From: an uncultured Clostridia bacterium
GTDB lineage: Bacteria; Bacillota; Clostridia; Oscillospirales; Ruminococcaceae
Length of the DNA stretch: 64,000 bases
Reading direction: 5' to 3'
Assembly: GCA_944386805.1 (NCBI GenBank)
Contig: CALXCO010000011.1
Span: forward strand, 1 to 64,000
Shown here: piece by piece, positions 43,136 through 51,223 of the stretch
Position numbering within the stretch: the first letter of the stretch is position 1
Layout: every line of letters starts with the position of its first letter
Translations under genes and position numbers: made by a program
Notes under the pieces: model-generated
Told to the model about the DNA's origin: nothing
Databases searched by the model: none
What the model saw: the letters and a program-made list of their open reading frames with translations, nothing else

Positions 43136-44572
43136 TTATTCGTTAGTTTTGATCGCGTCACGCACCTGCTGGATGGATACGCCGGCTTTTTTGGCGGCAG
43201 CCGCGAGGTCGTCGTATTCTGCTTTGCATCTGCGGACGCCGTAGCCTTCCGATACTTTGGCGCGGATGGGACCATACGGTGTGTCCAGCGTCTCCTCATG
43301 ACGTGTCAGGGTATAACGGTTGTATTCTGTCCGACGGATGCCGATCGTGGTGGTATGTGCAAAGATCAGCCGTGCCATCCTTTCGGCATCTTCCGGGTGG
43401 CAGAGGCAGTGCAGCAGCAGTCCGGGACGATTCTTTTTCATCTGGACAGGGGTTGTAAACACATCCAGCGCACCGCTTGCCATCAGCTGTTCTGATGCAA
43501 AGCCGATATCCTCGCCGGTGACATCGTCCAGGTTGCAGGACAGTTCAACAATCCGGTCGCCGGTATTCTCAGTTTCCCCAAGGAAAGCACGGACACAGTT
43601 GGCAGCAGGGAAGACTTTGTGACCGATACCGTAACCGACTTTTTCAGTGGCCATGACCGGCATCGGAACAAACCGGGTGACAAAATGCCGCAGCAGTGCT
43701 GCGCCTGTCGGGGTGCATAATTCACCGTTGATACTGCCGGAGTACGAGGGAATTCCACGCAGCAGATAAGCGGTTGCCGGTGCGGGTACCGGCAGAATCC
43801 CATGTGCACAGCGTACATGACCGCTGCCGACATGGACAGGCGAACAGAGGATCTGATCCGCGCCGATCATCTCCATCAGCAGGCAGACGCCGGTAATATC
43901 CGCGACTGCGTCCATATTGCCGACTTCGTGGAAGTGGATTTCCTCAACCGGGCAGTTATGAGCGTGGCTTTCCGCCTCAGCGATCAACTGATAGACTGCC
44001 AGCACATCCTGCCGTACCTTTTCTGATACAGGCAAACCGGCAACGATTGTCCGGATATCTGCCATACTGGTGTGATGATGGCCATGGTGATGGTGTTCGT
44101 GGTCATGGTCGTGATGATGCTCGTGCTCATGGTCATGGTCGTGATGGTGTTCGTGTTCATGGTCATGGTCATGGTCGTGATGATGCTCGTGCTCATGGTC
44201 ATGGTCGTGATGGTGTTCGTGCTCATGCTCATGGTCGTGGTGGTGTTCGTGCTCATGGTCATGGTCGTGATGGTGTTCGTGCTCATGCTCATGATCGTGA
44301 TGATGCTCACCCGAAACCGTCAGCATTTCACCCTGTTCTGCCGCCGCCAGACGTACATCTTCCGTAATTTCTTCTTCGCCGTCGATTGTTACCTGCATAT
44401 GGGTACCGTGAATTCCACAGGTTACCGCGTCCTGCCGGACGACCTTTACACCCGGAATGCCCAGGCTGTTCATCTTTTCAACAAACGCCTCTGCGTCGGT
44501 CAGTTCGGACAGTGCGGCCATCAGCATATCACCGGCAGCACCCATTCCACATTCAAGATACAGTGTTTTCAT
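43136..44572 (-). CDS. larC: Nickel-pincer cofactor biosynthesis protein LarC with His-rich insert
   Basis: A 478-residue LarC (MKTLYLECGMGAAGDMLMAAL; IHFHEVGNMDAVADITG). LarC inserts nickel into the pyridinium dithiocarboxylic acid pincer made by LarB and LarE. About residues 92-168 form a run of His, Asp and Glu (HHHDHEHEHEHHHDHDHE type), a nickel store longer than the usual insert. The reading frame is continuous, unlike Lactobacillus plantarum, where larC needs a ribosomal frameshift. It overlaps larB by 4 nt. Confidence 0.93.
   Translation of the reverse strand: MKTLYLECGMGAAGDMLMAALSELTDAEAFVEKMNSLGIPGVKVVRQDAVTCGIHGTHMQVTIDGEEEITEDVRLAAAEQGEMLTVSGEHHHDHEHEHEHHHDHDHEHEHHHDHEHEHEHHHDHDHEHEHHHDHDHDHEHEHHHDHDHEHEHHHDHDHEHHHHGHHHTSMADIRTIVAGLPVSEKVRQDVLAVYQLIAEAESHAHNCPVEEIHFHEVGNMDAVADITGVCLLMEMIGADQILCSPVHVGSGHVRCAHGILPVPAPATAYLLRGIPSYSGSINGELCTPTGAALLRHFVTRFVPMPVMATEKVGYGIGHKVFPAANCVRAFLGETENTGDRIVELSCNLDDVTGEDIGFASEQLMASGALDVFTTPVQMKKNRPGLLLHCLCHPEDAERMARLIFAHTTTIGIRRTEYNRYTLTRHEETLDTPYGPIRAKVSEGYGVRRCKAEYDDLAAAAKKAGVSIQQVRDAIKTNE
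44084..44305. repeat. Imperfect tandem repeats encoding the His-rich tract of LarC
   Basis: Repeats built on CATGGTCGTGATGGTGTTCG and close variants run through this stretch (plus-strand sense) and encode alternating His, Asp and Glu. Such arrays change length by slippage. Confidence 0.8.
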
Positions 44573-45354
44573 TCTGCATTCTCCTTTTTGTTATCCTTTT
44601 CCGGAGCGACACCGGTCCGGTGGTTGATTCGGCTGGCCAGGAACCCGGCGCCGAAACCGTTGTCGATATTGACGACGCTGACGCCGCTGGCACAGCTGTT
44701 GAGCATGCTCAGCAGGGCAGATACGCCGCCGAAACTTGCACCGTATCCGACAGAGGTCGGCACTCCGATGACCGGGCAGTCTACCAGACCGCCGACAACG
44801 CTTGCAAGCGCACCTTCCATTCCGGCGACAGCGATGACGACATTTGCCTGCATCAGCACGTCCAGCCGGGAGAGCAGCCGCTGCAATCCGGCGACCCCGA
44901 CATCGTACATCCGGACAACACGGTTGCCCATCGCTTCGGCAGTCAGTGCCGCTTCTTCACAAACCGGCTGGTCAGATGTGCCGCCGGAGGCGACGACAAT
45001 ATATCCGTCGGTGTCGACATACTCGACTTTATTGACAATCCCGATACGGGAAAGGGGGTCATACCACAGGCTGGGATTGGCAGCCCGGACCACTTCTTCT
45101 GCTTCCGGGTGCATGCGGGTAATTAGAATATTTTTCCCGCCATGCTCCGCCATTGCAGCGGCAATCGATGCGATCTGCTCAGGTGTTTTGGAGGCGCCGT
45201 AGATGACTTCTGCACTGCCCTGACGCAATGCACGGTGATGGTCGATCTTGGCAAATCCCATCTCCTGAAATGGCTCCAGCTTGAGCTGGAGGGCAGCCTG
45301 TTCAACATTCAGTTTTCCATTCCGAACGGCTGCAAGGATTTCTTTTGTAGTCAT
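44569..45354 (-). CDS. larB: Nickel-pincer cofactor biosynthesis protein LarB
   Basis: A 261-residue protein with a PurE-like C-terminal domain (VASGGTSDQPVCEEAALTAEAMGN, AGMEGALASVVGGLVDCPVIGVPTSVGYG). LarB carboxylates and hydrolyses nicotinic acid adenine dinucleotide, the first step of the pincer cofactor. ATG 45354 has GGAGAC upstream; ATG 45372 overlaps the larE stop (ATGA) but lacks a good site. It is the middle gene of larE-larB-larC. Confidence 0.93.
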   Translation of the reverse strand: MTTKEILAAVRNGKLNVEQAALQLKLEPFQEMGFAKIDHHRALRQGSAEVIYGASKTPEQIASIAAAMAEHGGKNILITRMHPEAEEVVRAANPSLWYDPLSRIGIVNKVEYVDTDGYIVVASGGTSDQPVCEEAALTAEAMGNRVVRMYDVGVAGLQRLLSRLDVLMQANVVIAVAGMEGALASVVGGLVDCPVIGVPTSVGYGASFGGVSALLSMLNSCASGVSVVNIDNGFGAGFLASRINHRTGVAPEKDNKKENAE

Positions 45355-45368
45355 TTGCTCGTCTCCTC

Positions 45369-46142
45369 TCATTCTCTGGGCGTTCTGGGGACCATGTCCA
45401 GCAGTACGGTATCAAAGTATCTGCCGACCGCCTGGGCTGCCTTCTGCCGCAGATCTTCGCTCATCTGCCACTGGGAAGGCAGCAGCTGAAGGCGTGCCGC
45501 ACCATGGAATACCCGTACCCGAAAATCGGAAAATCCGAGATCGGAAAGGGCCTGTTCAGCTCCTTCCACCTTTTGCAGTGTTTCCGGGTCAAGTGGAGTC
45601 CCGGTTGGAACCCGTGTTGCAAGGCAGGCATAGCTGGGTTTATCCCAGGTAAAGAGCTGATATTCTTTGGATAGCTGGCGGATTTCCTGCTTGGTCAGTC
45701 CGCACAGCCGCAGTGGGGACTGCGCGCCCATCTCCCGCAGCGCCTGCATACCGGGACGGTCGTCTTCCGGGTCGGAGGCATTGGTGCCGTCAATCAGTGT
45801 TGCGCTGAGCTGCTGAGCACGGTCACGCAGGACCGAAAACAGCAGGCGTTTGCACCAGTAACAGCGTCTGGCATCGTTGCAGGCAATCTCCGGATGGGTA
45901 AGCGGGTCTGCCGGGATAATTTCCAGCTGAATTCCCAGCTCACCGGCGAGCCGCCGGGCATCTTCCAGTTCAAAAGCCGGCTGAAAGGGGGTTTTCATAA
46001 ATATGGGGGTGATTACAGCACCCGCTTCTTTTGCGGCTGCGAGTAAAAATGCGGAATCAACTCCGCCGGAAAATCCGAGAACTACCCGATTGTGTTCAGT
46101 AAAGTACTGCCGCAGCAGCGCACGTTTTTGCTGAAGTTCCAT
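45369..46142 (-). CDS. larE: ATP-dependent sulfur transferase LarE
   Basis: A 257-residue PP-loop enzyme (VLGFSGGVDSAFL). It adds sulfur to the pincer precursor. Cys173 (SYACLATR) fits the sacrificial Cys of Lactobacillus LarE. Cys94 and Cys97 (RRCYWCK) add a CxxC, as in LarE proteins reported to carry a [4Fe-4S] cluster, so this one may be catalytic rather than self-consuming. ATG 46142 follows AAAGGA. It heads the operon behind a long structured leader. Confidence 0.93.
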   Translation of the reverse strand: MELQQKRALLRQYFTEHNRVVLGFSGGVDSAFLLAAAKEAGAVITPIFMKTPFQPAFELEDARRLAGELGIQLEIIPADPLTHPEIACNDARRCYWCKRLLFSVLRDRAQQLSATLIDGTNASDPEDDRPGMQALREMGAQSPLRLCGLTKQEIRQLSKEYQLFTWDKPSYACLATRVPTGTPLDPETLQKVEGAEQALSDLGFSDFRVRVFHGAARLQLLPSQWQMSEDLRQKAAQAVGRYFDTVLLDMVPRTPRE

Positions 46143-46159
46143 CTCAATTCCTTTCGTTG

Positions 46160-46216
46160 AAAAAAGGCCACGAAAGCACAGCCATCCTCTTAAAAGATGG
46201 CGGGTACCTTCGTGGC
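46160..46216 (-). terminator. Attenuator hairpin in the larE leader
   Basis: GCCACGAA (46167-46174) pairs with TTCGTGGC (46209-46216), with inner arms GCCATC/GATGGC (46181-46186, 46196-46201). On the minus strand it is followed by six T residues, and it lies 18 bases before the larE start, so it should stop transcription unless disrupted. Confidence 0.85.
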
Positions 46217-46297
46217 ACGGTTTTAGTTGCCTGAGAAAAACGACAGATTTGATCATCTTTCGATGATAACCGCCTTCAGACGGCCATTTGGTCGTTA
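46217..46297 (-). ncRNA. Possible aptamer region of the larEBC leader
   Basis: Reading leftward, GATAAC/GTTATC enclose a GCC/GGC stem, then ATCATC-GAAA-GATGAT forms a tetraloop hairpin, before the attenuator. The arrangement is riboswitch-like, but the sequence matches no class I recognise. Nickel or pincer cofactor sensing is a guess from the genes it controls. Confidence 0.45.
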
Positions 46298-46303
46298 TCA
46301 AAC

Positions 46304-46334
46304 AGTATAGCACTTGAAGTGGACTTCAAGTCAA
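46304..46334 (-). promoter_or_regulatory. larEBC promoter with MerR-style 19-bp spacer and palindrome
   Basis: On the minus strand TTGACT (46334-46329) and TATACT (46309-46304) are 19 bases apart. The spacer and flanks hold the perfect palindrome ACTTGAAGT-GG-ACTTCAAGT (46312-46331). A dyad inside an over-long spacer is the hallmark of MerR-family activated promoters. No MerR gene is in the window. Confidence 0.7.
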
Positions 46335-46349
46335 GAGATTTTTATCAAA

Positions 46350-47126
46350 TCAGTCGCCGGGACCGTCGTTTGTAGCACTTTCTCCAACGTAGTCACCGCC
46401 GGGTGCAGTGATGGTGGAAGAAGAAGAGCCGGGCGTATTCGAAGAAGAACCGCTGCTGGTGGGCGGAACAGAAGAATCACTGCCTGAGCTGCTGCCGCCG
46501 GTCGGGTCGGTATCACCACCGGTGACAAAATCATCGTTCAGATCGGGCCCGTCCGGAGTTGAAACAGAAGAACCACCCGAAGGAGCAGAACTGCTGCCGG
46601 AATCAGGTGTGGTGCTGGAGCTGGTTGAACTGCCGGTGTTGCCGGAATTACCTGAATTGCCAGAACTGGTCGAACTGCTGGTGCTGCCAGAGTTACCGGT
46701 ACTGATCGAACCGCCAGTGCTGCCAGAGTTACCGGTACTGCCGGAATTATAATTGGAGTTGCCGGAGGAACTGCTGGAGTGGGAAGAATTGCCGGTGCTG
46801 CCGGAGTTGCTGGTGTAGCCGGAGTTACCGGTATTGCCTGTGCTTCCCGAACTGCCGGTCGAAGTATGAGAGGATTCCAGACTGTCGCTCCAGTCGGTCG
46901 ATTCAAACAGCTCATCCAGTGGGTTGTCCGAGCTTTCTTCGGAAGATACTTCGGACGATTCGGAGGAAAGTTCGCTGCTGACTTCGGAACTGGTGTCGGC
47001 AACGGTGGAAAGTCTTCCGGTTCCCTCAATATCTGCAAATACCATCGCGATTACCCGCGACCCAATAAACAGAGAGACAAATACCGCTATAACCTGAATC
47101 CAGTAGTTGCGGAAAAAGTATTTCAT
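46350..47126 (-). CDS. Secreted or membrane-anchored Ser/Thr/Gly-rich protein
   Basis: A 258-residue protein with an N-terminal helix (YWIQVIAVFVSLFIGSRVIAMV) that anchors or exports it, then about 225 residues of Ser, Gly, Thr and Asn in low complexity (GNSGSTGNT-type). No sorting motif is visible at the C-terminus. It lies 48 bases after the sortase gene and is probably co-expressed, perhaps as a stalk or as an O-glycosylation target; that is inference. Confidence 0.6.
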   Translation of the reverse strand: MKYFFRNYWIQVIAVFVSLFIGSRVIAMVFADIEGTGRLSTVADTSSEVSSELSSESSEVSSEESSDNPLDELFESTDWSDSLESSHTSTGSSGSTGNTGNSGYTSNSGSTGNSSHSSSSSGNSNYNSGSTGNSGSTGGSISTGNSGSTSSSTSSGNSGNSGNTGSSTSSSTTPDSGSSSAPSGGSSVSTPDGPDLNDDFVTGGDTDPTGGSSSGSDSSVPPTSSGSSSNTPGSSSSTITAPGGDYVGESATNDGPGD

Positions 47127-47174
47127 CTGATGCCATTCCTTTCTTGGATTTCCAATCGCTTCATTTCGCAGTGA

Positions 47175-48605
47175 TTAATAGAAGGTGGGTTTTACCCGCT
47201 GTTCATTGTTGACGCTGGAGGAAAAGTCAAAATCCTGTTCGGATTCGCCTTCCCGCAGCCGCCGGGCTACAATGCACAGCTTGGTGTCCGCCGCATTGTT
47301 GGAGCAGGTCTGCAGCGTCAAAAAGACGTCGTCGGTATTGACATCAACGGGGTTTGTAAAATAACTGCGGGCGGTGGTCTCGTCAATATACCACTGTGCG
47401 CGGTCAGGGTCGGTCGAGATGACATAATTGAAATACTCGAAAACCTCGCCTCTGTCAAAATCGGTGTTGGCCTCAAAAGCGGCAAAGATGACCCATTCGC
47501 TCTGATTGTATACCGTGTCAAAGGTGAGGAAGGGGTGCTCTTTGTAGAATTCCGCGTCCCGATAGCCGATCAGCTCATGGAAGACATAACCTGCTTCCAT
47601 GTTGTGGCCGTAGACAATCGTGTTTTTGGCCCACTGGTTGTCCGGCTCAATCGGCACGCGATAATCGATGTAGGGAAGACCATATGGGTCCGGTTCACCA
47701 TACAGATCATGGGACAAATAGTAGTCGTTATCGTCCGCCTGCATAATCGGCAGGTCGATGTTGGTACCGGGAATCGTCAGCCATCCGGTGACGTCCGGGT
47801 TGACCGCGTACAGCGACGCAAATTTGGTCTGGTACCCTTCCGGCAATCCACTGGTTTCTTCCTCTGTCGGCGGTTCGGTGTAGACTTCTACTGCCTGCTG
47901 GATATTGTCGACTGTGTGGTTGACCGCAATCTGTTCCGAAGCGGTCATGCCGGCTGTGACAATTACGGCAGCCACCGCCGCAATCAATGCGGTCTTGGTG
48001 ATGATATCGCCCGGCTTGTCTCCCTTCCAGGGAAGGATTGAGCGAAGCAGCGCTTCTGCCGGAGATACAGCATACCGCCGGTATTTTGAAGCATTGCTGA
48101 GCAGTGTCAGCGCTTCCTTTTCCTTTTGCAGCAGTCCGGTCAGCAGGTCGGCACACTGCTGGACAGCACGTACCGTCATCGCTTCCCGCATCTGTTGGTC
48201 GGACAGGTCTCCAGGACAGGAAAGCTGCTGAACAGCAGCTTTTTTGCCGTCGGTCACCGCGATATAGACGGTTGAGGTGTCGGTCTGACCATCTTCTGAA
48301 AGATTGCCGGTCAGAGGGGTCGGCAGCAGCGCCGCGCCTGTCACAGCGGCTCCCCAGTCGCTTCCGGCGGCATCCCGTGCCTGCATGGCCTGGACAATGG
48401 CCGCCTGTTTGGAGACAAGGCCGTATTTTTTGATCATCGATGGAGGCAGCGGACGCAGTTTTTTATCCGGAATCCGAATCCGTTTGCAGCCGTCTGCGGC
48501 CTGGACAACCATTTCCCGGCTGTCCGGCAGCAGCAGGGCTGCCGTTTTCTTTTTGGCAGTCAGCAGCGTGTCCAGCTGCTGCAGCCGTTCATTGAGCATA
48601 TCCAT
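47175..48605 (-). CDS. Class B sortase with N-terminal CinA-like cytoplasmic domain
   Basis: A 476-residue protein, about twice the normal sortase length. Residues 265-450 are a class B sortase: VTGWLTIPGTNIDLPIMQ, catalytic His334 in YGHNM, Cys434 in LQTCSN, Arg448 or Arg449 in IVARRL. One membrane helix covers 201-222. Residues 45-160 resemble the CinA/PncC C-terminal domain (LPPSMIKKYGLVSKQAAI, GAAVTG, TSTVYIAVTDGKKAAVQQLSCPGD) but lack the ESCTGG catalytic motif. It anchors surface proteins; the cytoplasmic domain may sense a nucleotide. Confidence 0.88.
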   Translation of the reverse strand: MDMLNERLQQLDTLLTAKKKTAALLLPDSREMVVQAADGCKRIRIPDKKLRPLPPSMIKKYGLVSKQAAIVQAMQARDAAGSDWGAAVTGAALLPTPLTGNLSEDGQTDTSTVYIAVTDGKKAAVQQLSCPGDLSDQQMREAMTVRAVQQCADLLTGLLQKEKEALTLLSNASKYRRYAVSPAEALLRSILPWKGDKPGDIITKTALIAAVAAVIVTAGMTASEQIAVNHTVDNIQQAVEVYTEPPTEEETSGLPEGYQTKFASLYAVNPDVTGWLTIPGTNIDLPIMQADDNDYYLSHDLYGEPDPYGLPYIDYRVPIEPDNQWAKNTIVYGHNMEAGYVFHELIGYRDAEFYKEHPFLTFDTVYNQSEWVIFAAFEANTDFDRGEVFEYFNYVISTDPDRAQWYIDETTARSYFTNPVDVNTDDVFLTLQTCSNNAADTKLCIVARRLREGESEQDFDFSSSVNNEQRVKPTFY

Positions 48606-48621
48606 CGTCGTTCCTTTCGCC

Positions 48622-49797
48622 TCAGCCGGTAATCATCCGCAGCTGGGTATCTGCAACCGCCTTTTCAATCAGCGGTGCATAATCAAACCGGGCTTCTGCC
48701 TTTTCCAGAACCGACAGCTTGGGTTTGGTGCAGGGATGGCGGGGAGTAAAGACGGTGCAGCAGTCCTCGTACGGCAGGATAGAGGTCTCAAAGGTGCCGA
48801 TGTCACGCGAAATCCGGATGATTTCACCTTTGTCCATGCCAATCAGCGGCCGCAGGACAACCAGCGGCGTCGCATTGTCGGTGCAGTAAAGTGCATCCAG
48901 TGTCTGGGAGGCAACCTGTGCAAGGCTTTCGCCGGTGACCAGAGCCGGAATATTTTTCTCCTGCGCAATCCGGGTAGCAATCCGCATCATCATCCGCCGC
49001 ATCATGACGGTGAACAGTTCTTCGGGACAGTGTTCCCGAAGTGCTTCCTGAATTTCGGTGAACGGGACACAGTAAAATGCGAGCCGTCCGGTATAGGGCG
49101 TCAGTTTTTCACAGAGGGTGACAACCTTTTCCAGTGCACGTTCGCTGGTGTAAGGCGGGCTCTGGAAGTGGATAGTCGAAAGTGCCAGCCCGCGTTTTGC
49201 CATCATATATGCTGCGACCGGGGAGTCAATGCCGCCTGAGATCAGCAGCATCGCTTCTCCGGAAGAGGATACCGGCATGCCGCCTGCACCCGGAATTTTC
49301 CCGGCGTGGATATAGGCGCCGCGGTCACGGATTTCGACCATAACGGTGACGTCCGGGTTGTGGACATCCACCTTCAGGTGATGGAACCGGGAGAGGATTT
49401 TTCCACCGACTTCCGCCGAAATCTGGGGAGAAGTCAGCGGGAAATGTTTGTCGGAACGCTTTGCCTCTACTTTAAAGGTTTTCGCATCAAACAGGTCGTT
49501 TTCGACATAGTCGCAGACATGGGAGAGAATGTCCTCCATGCTCTTCTCCAGTACAATCGCGCGGGAGATGGACGCAATGCCAAAGACATGCCGCAGCGCG
49601 TCAATCGCGCCGTCAAAATCATAAAAAGCACTGTCTTCCGGTGCGATATAGATGGTCGACTGCATGCAGCTGAGGGAGATCTTCCCGAAATCGCGCAGCC
49701 GCCATTTGATATTGCGCATCAGCACTTCTTCAAATTTTCTGCGGTTAAGCCCTTTGAGGGCAATTTCGCCGTTTTTGGCGAGGATAATTTCTTTCAT
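48622..49797 (-). CDS. thiI: tRNA 4-thiouridine synthase
   Basis: A 391-residue ThiI: N-terminal ferredoxin-like/THUMP region (about 1-165) and PP-loop domain (LLISGGIDSPVAAYMMAKRG). It adenylates U8 of tRNA and transfers sulfur to it. There is no C-terminal rhodanese domain, as in Bacillus, so sulfur must come directly from the cysteine desulfurase encoded just upstream. Confidence 0.94.
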   Translation of the reverse strand: MKEIILAKNGEIALKGLNRRKFEEVLMRNIKWRLRDFGKISLSCMQSTIYIAPEDSAFYDFDGAIDALRHVFGIASISRAIVLEKSMEDILSHVCDYVENDLFDAKTFKVEAKRSDKHFPLTSPQISAEVGGKILSRFHHLKVDVHNPDVTVMVEIRDRGAYIHAGKIPGAGGMPVSSSGEAMLLISGGIDSPVAAYMMAKRGLALSTIHFQSPPYTSERALEKVVTLCEKLTPYTGRLAFYCVPFTEIQEALREHCPEELFTVMMRRMMMRIATRIAQEKNIPALVTGESLAQVASQTLDALYCTDNATPLVVLRPLIGMDKGEIIRISRDIGTFETSILPYEDCCTVFTPRHPCTKPKLSVLEKAEARFDYAPLIEKAVADTQLRMITG

Positions 49798-49822
49798 ATA
49801 CCTTCCCTTTCTTGTTTGCCGT

Positions 49823-50968
49823 TCAGTTTACCCCGACAACCTTTTTCAGGCGGTCGATGACCTCTCTGAGTGCAGCGGCAAAAGCTTTCAGTTGTTCTTC
49901 ATCGGTCTCATACGAAAAGCTGATGCGCAGTGCCGAACGAATCCGTTCCTGCGGCAGATGGAATGCTGCCAGTACGCTGCTGAGCGCGCCCTTTGAACAG
50001 GCGGAACCGGATGAAACATAGCATCCTTTCTCTTCCAAAGCGTGCAGCATGATTTCCGATGGAATACCGGGGACTGAGATGTTTAAAACATGCGGGCAGC
50101 CGTTTTCAGGGGAATTGATGACGACTTCCGGCATCTCTGCCAGCAGGCTGCGCAGGATTCGGTTGCAGTCCTGGTAGTTTTTAAGGATAGCGCCGCGGTT
50201 TTCCTGAATCATCTGGAGTGCCGCACCCAGTCCGGCAATTGCGGGAACTGCTTCGGTACCGGAACGAAGGCCCTTTTCCTGACCGCCGCCGTATTCGACC
50301 GGCAGGATACGGAGTCCCTTTTTGACATACAGTCCGCCAATACCTTTGGGCGCGTACAGTTTATGCCCGGAGAAGGAGAACAGGTCCAGATCCAGTTTGC
50401 TGACCGAAAGCGGCAGCTTGGTAAATCCCTGGACGCCGTCCATATGAATCAGCACGTTCGGAAAACGGCGCCGGATTGCGGGAATCACCTTTTCATAGGG
50501 AAGAATGGTCCCCAGCTCATTGTTGACCATCATAAAGGTCACCAGTACCGTATCTTCATCCACCGCATCCACCAAATCATGCGGGTCAAACTGTCCGTCC
50601 GGACGGGGTGCAACCCGTTTGACGGTATATCCGCGCTTTTCCATCGCAGTCACTGTATCGGCAACCGACGGATGCTCAACTGTTGTCGTCACAATTGTTT
50701 TGCCATCGCGCGGATGTGCAGCCAGCGCACCCTGAATCGCGATATTGTTGGAATCGGTCGCGCCGCCGGTGAAATAGATGCAGCTGTAATCGCATCCCAG
50801 CAGGGAAGCGGCTGTCCGTCTGGCGGAAGTGAGGATGTGTTCTGCGTCCAGTCCCTTTTTATGCAGGGAGGACGGATTTCCATAATCCTGCGTCATCGCG
50901 CGGAGAACCGCCTCGGCCGCAGGCTGGCAGACTTTGGTGGTCGCGCAGTTATCCAGGTAAATTTCCAA
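49823..50968 (-). CDS. Cysteine desulfurase (NifS/IscS family)
   Basis: A 381-residue PLP enzyme: YLDNCATTKV start, PLP Lys in FSGHKLYAPKG, catalytic Cys in SSGSACSKGALS. It mobilises sulfur from cysteine. Adjacent thiI, 25 bases downstream, points to a dedicated supplier for tRNA thiolation (NifZ-like in Bacillus). A promoter TGGAAA-17-TATAAT lies at 51056-51028 on the minus strand. Confidence 0.93.
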   Translation of the reverse strand: MEIYLDNCATTKVCQPAAEAVLRAMTQDYGNPSSLHKKGLDAEHILTSARRTAASLLGCDYSCIYFTGGATDSNNIAIQGALAAHPRDGKTIVTTTVEHPSVADTVTAMEKRGYTVKRVAPRPDGQFDPHDLVDAVDEDTVLVTFMMVNNELGTILPYEKVIPAIRRRFPNVLIHMDGVQGFTKLPLSVSKLDLDLFSFSGHKLYAPKGIGGLYVKKGLRILPVEYGGGQEKGLRSGTEAVPAIAGLGAALQMIQENRGAILKNYQDCNRILRSLLAEMPEVVINSPENGCPHVLNISVPGIPSEIMLHALEEKGCYVSSGSACSKGALSSVLAAFHLPQERIRSALRISFSYETDEEQLKAFAAALREVIDRLKKVVGVN

Positions 50969-51161
50969 AAAGAAGAACTCCTTTTATCTCAAGTTTACGT
51001 CGGGAAATAAAACCCCAATATGACATCATTATACAACAATTTGCCCGGCTTTTCCATAGGGTATCCACCAAATTTACGCTTTTTTCGTTTTTTACCAGTT
51101 TCCTGCTTTTTTGGCGGTATCCTGTCGGACAAGCCGCCCGGCCTGCCGTTAAAAATCTGTA

Positions 51162-51190
51162 TTGCCGGGTGCCGGGCAGTCTGTTATAAT
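51162..51190 (+). promoter_or_regulatory. Promoter of the methyltransferase gene
   Basis: TTGCCG (51162-51167) and TATAAT (51185-51190) are 17 bases apart, 34 bases before the start codon. Confidence 0.65.
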
Positions 51191-51223
51191 GGAGGCAGAC
51201 AGATGAAAAGGAGGTCCGCAAAG

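Noticed and set aside
44084..44305. Possible CRISPR-like repeat array
   Set aside because: The short repeats have no unique spacers and translate as a continuous His/Asp/Glu tract within larC.
44047..45202. Long plus-strand frames through the larC/larB region
   Set aside because: They arise from the His-codon tandem repeats read on the other strand; larC and larB are unambiguous.
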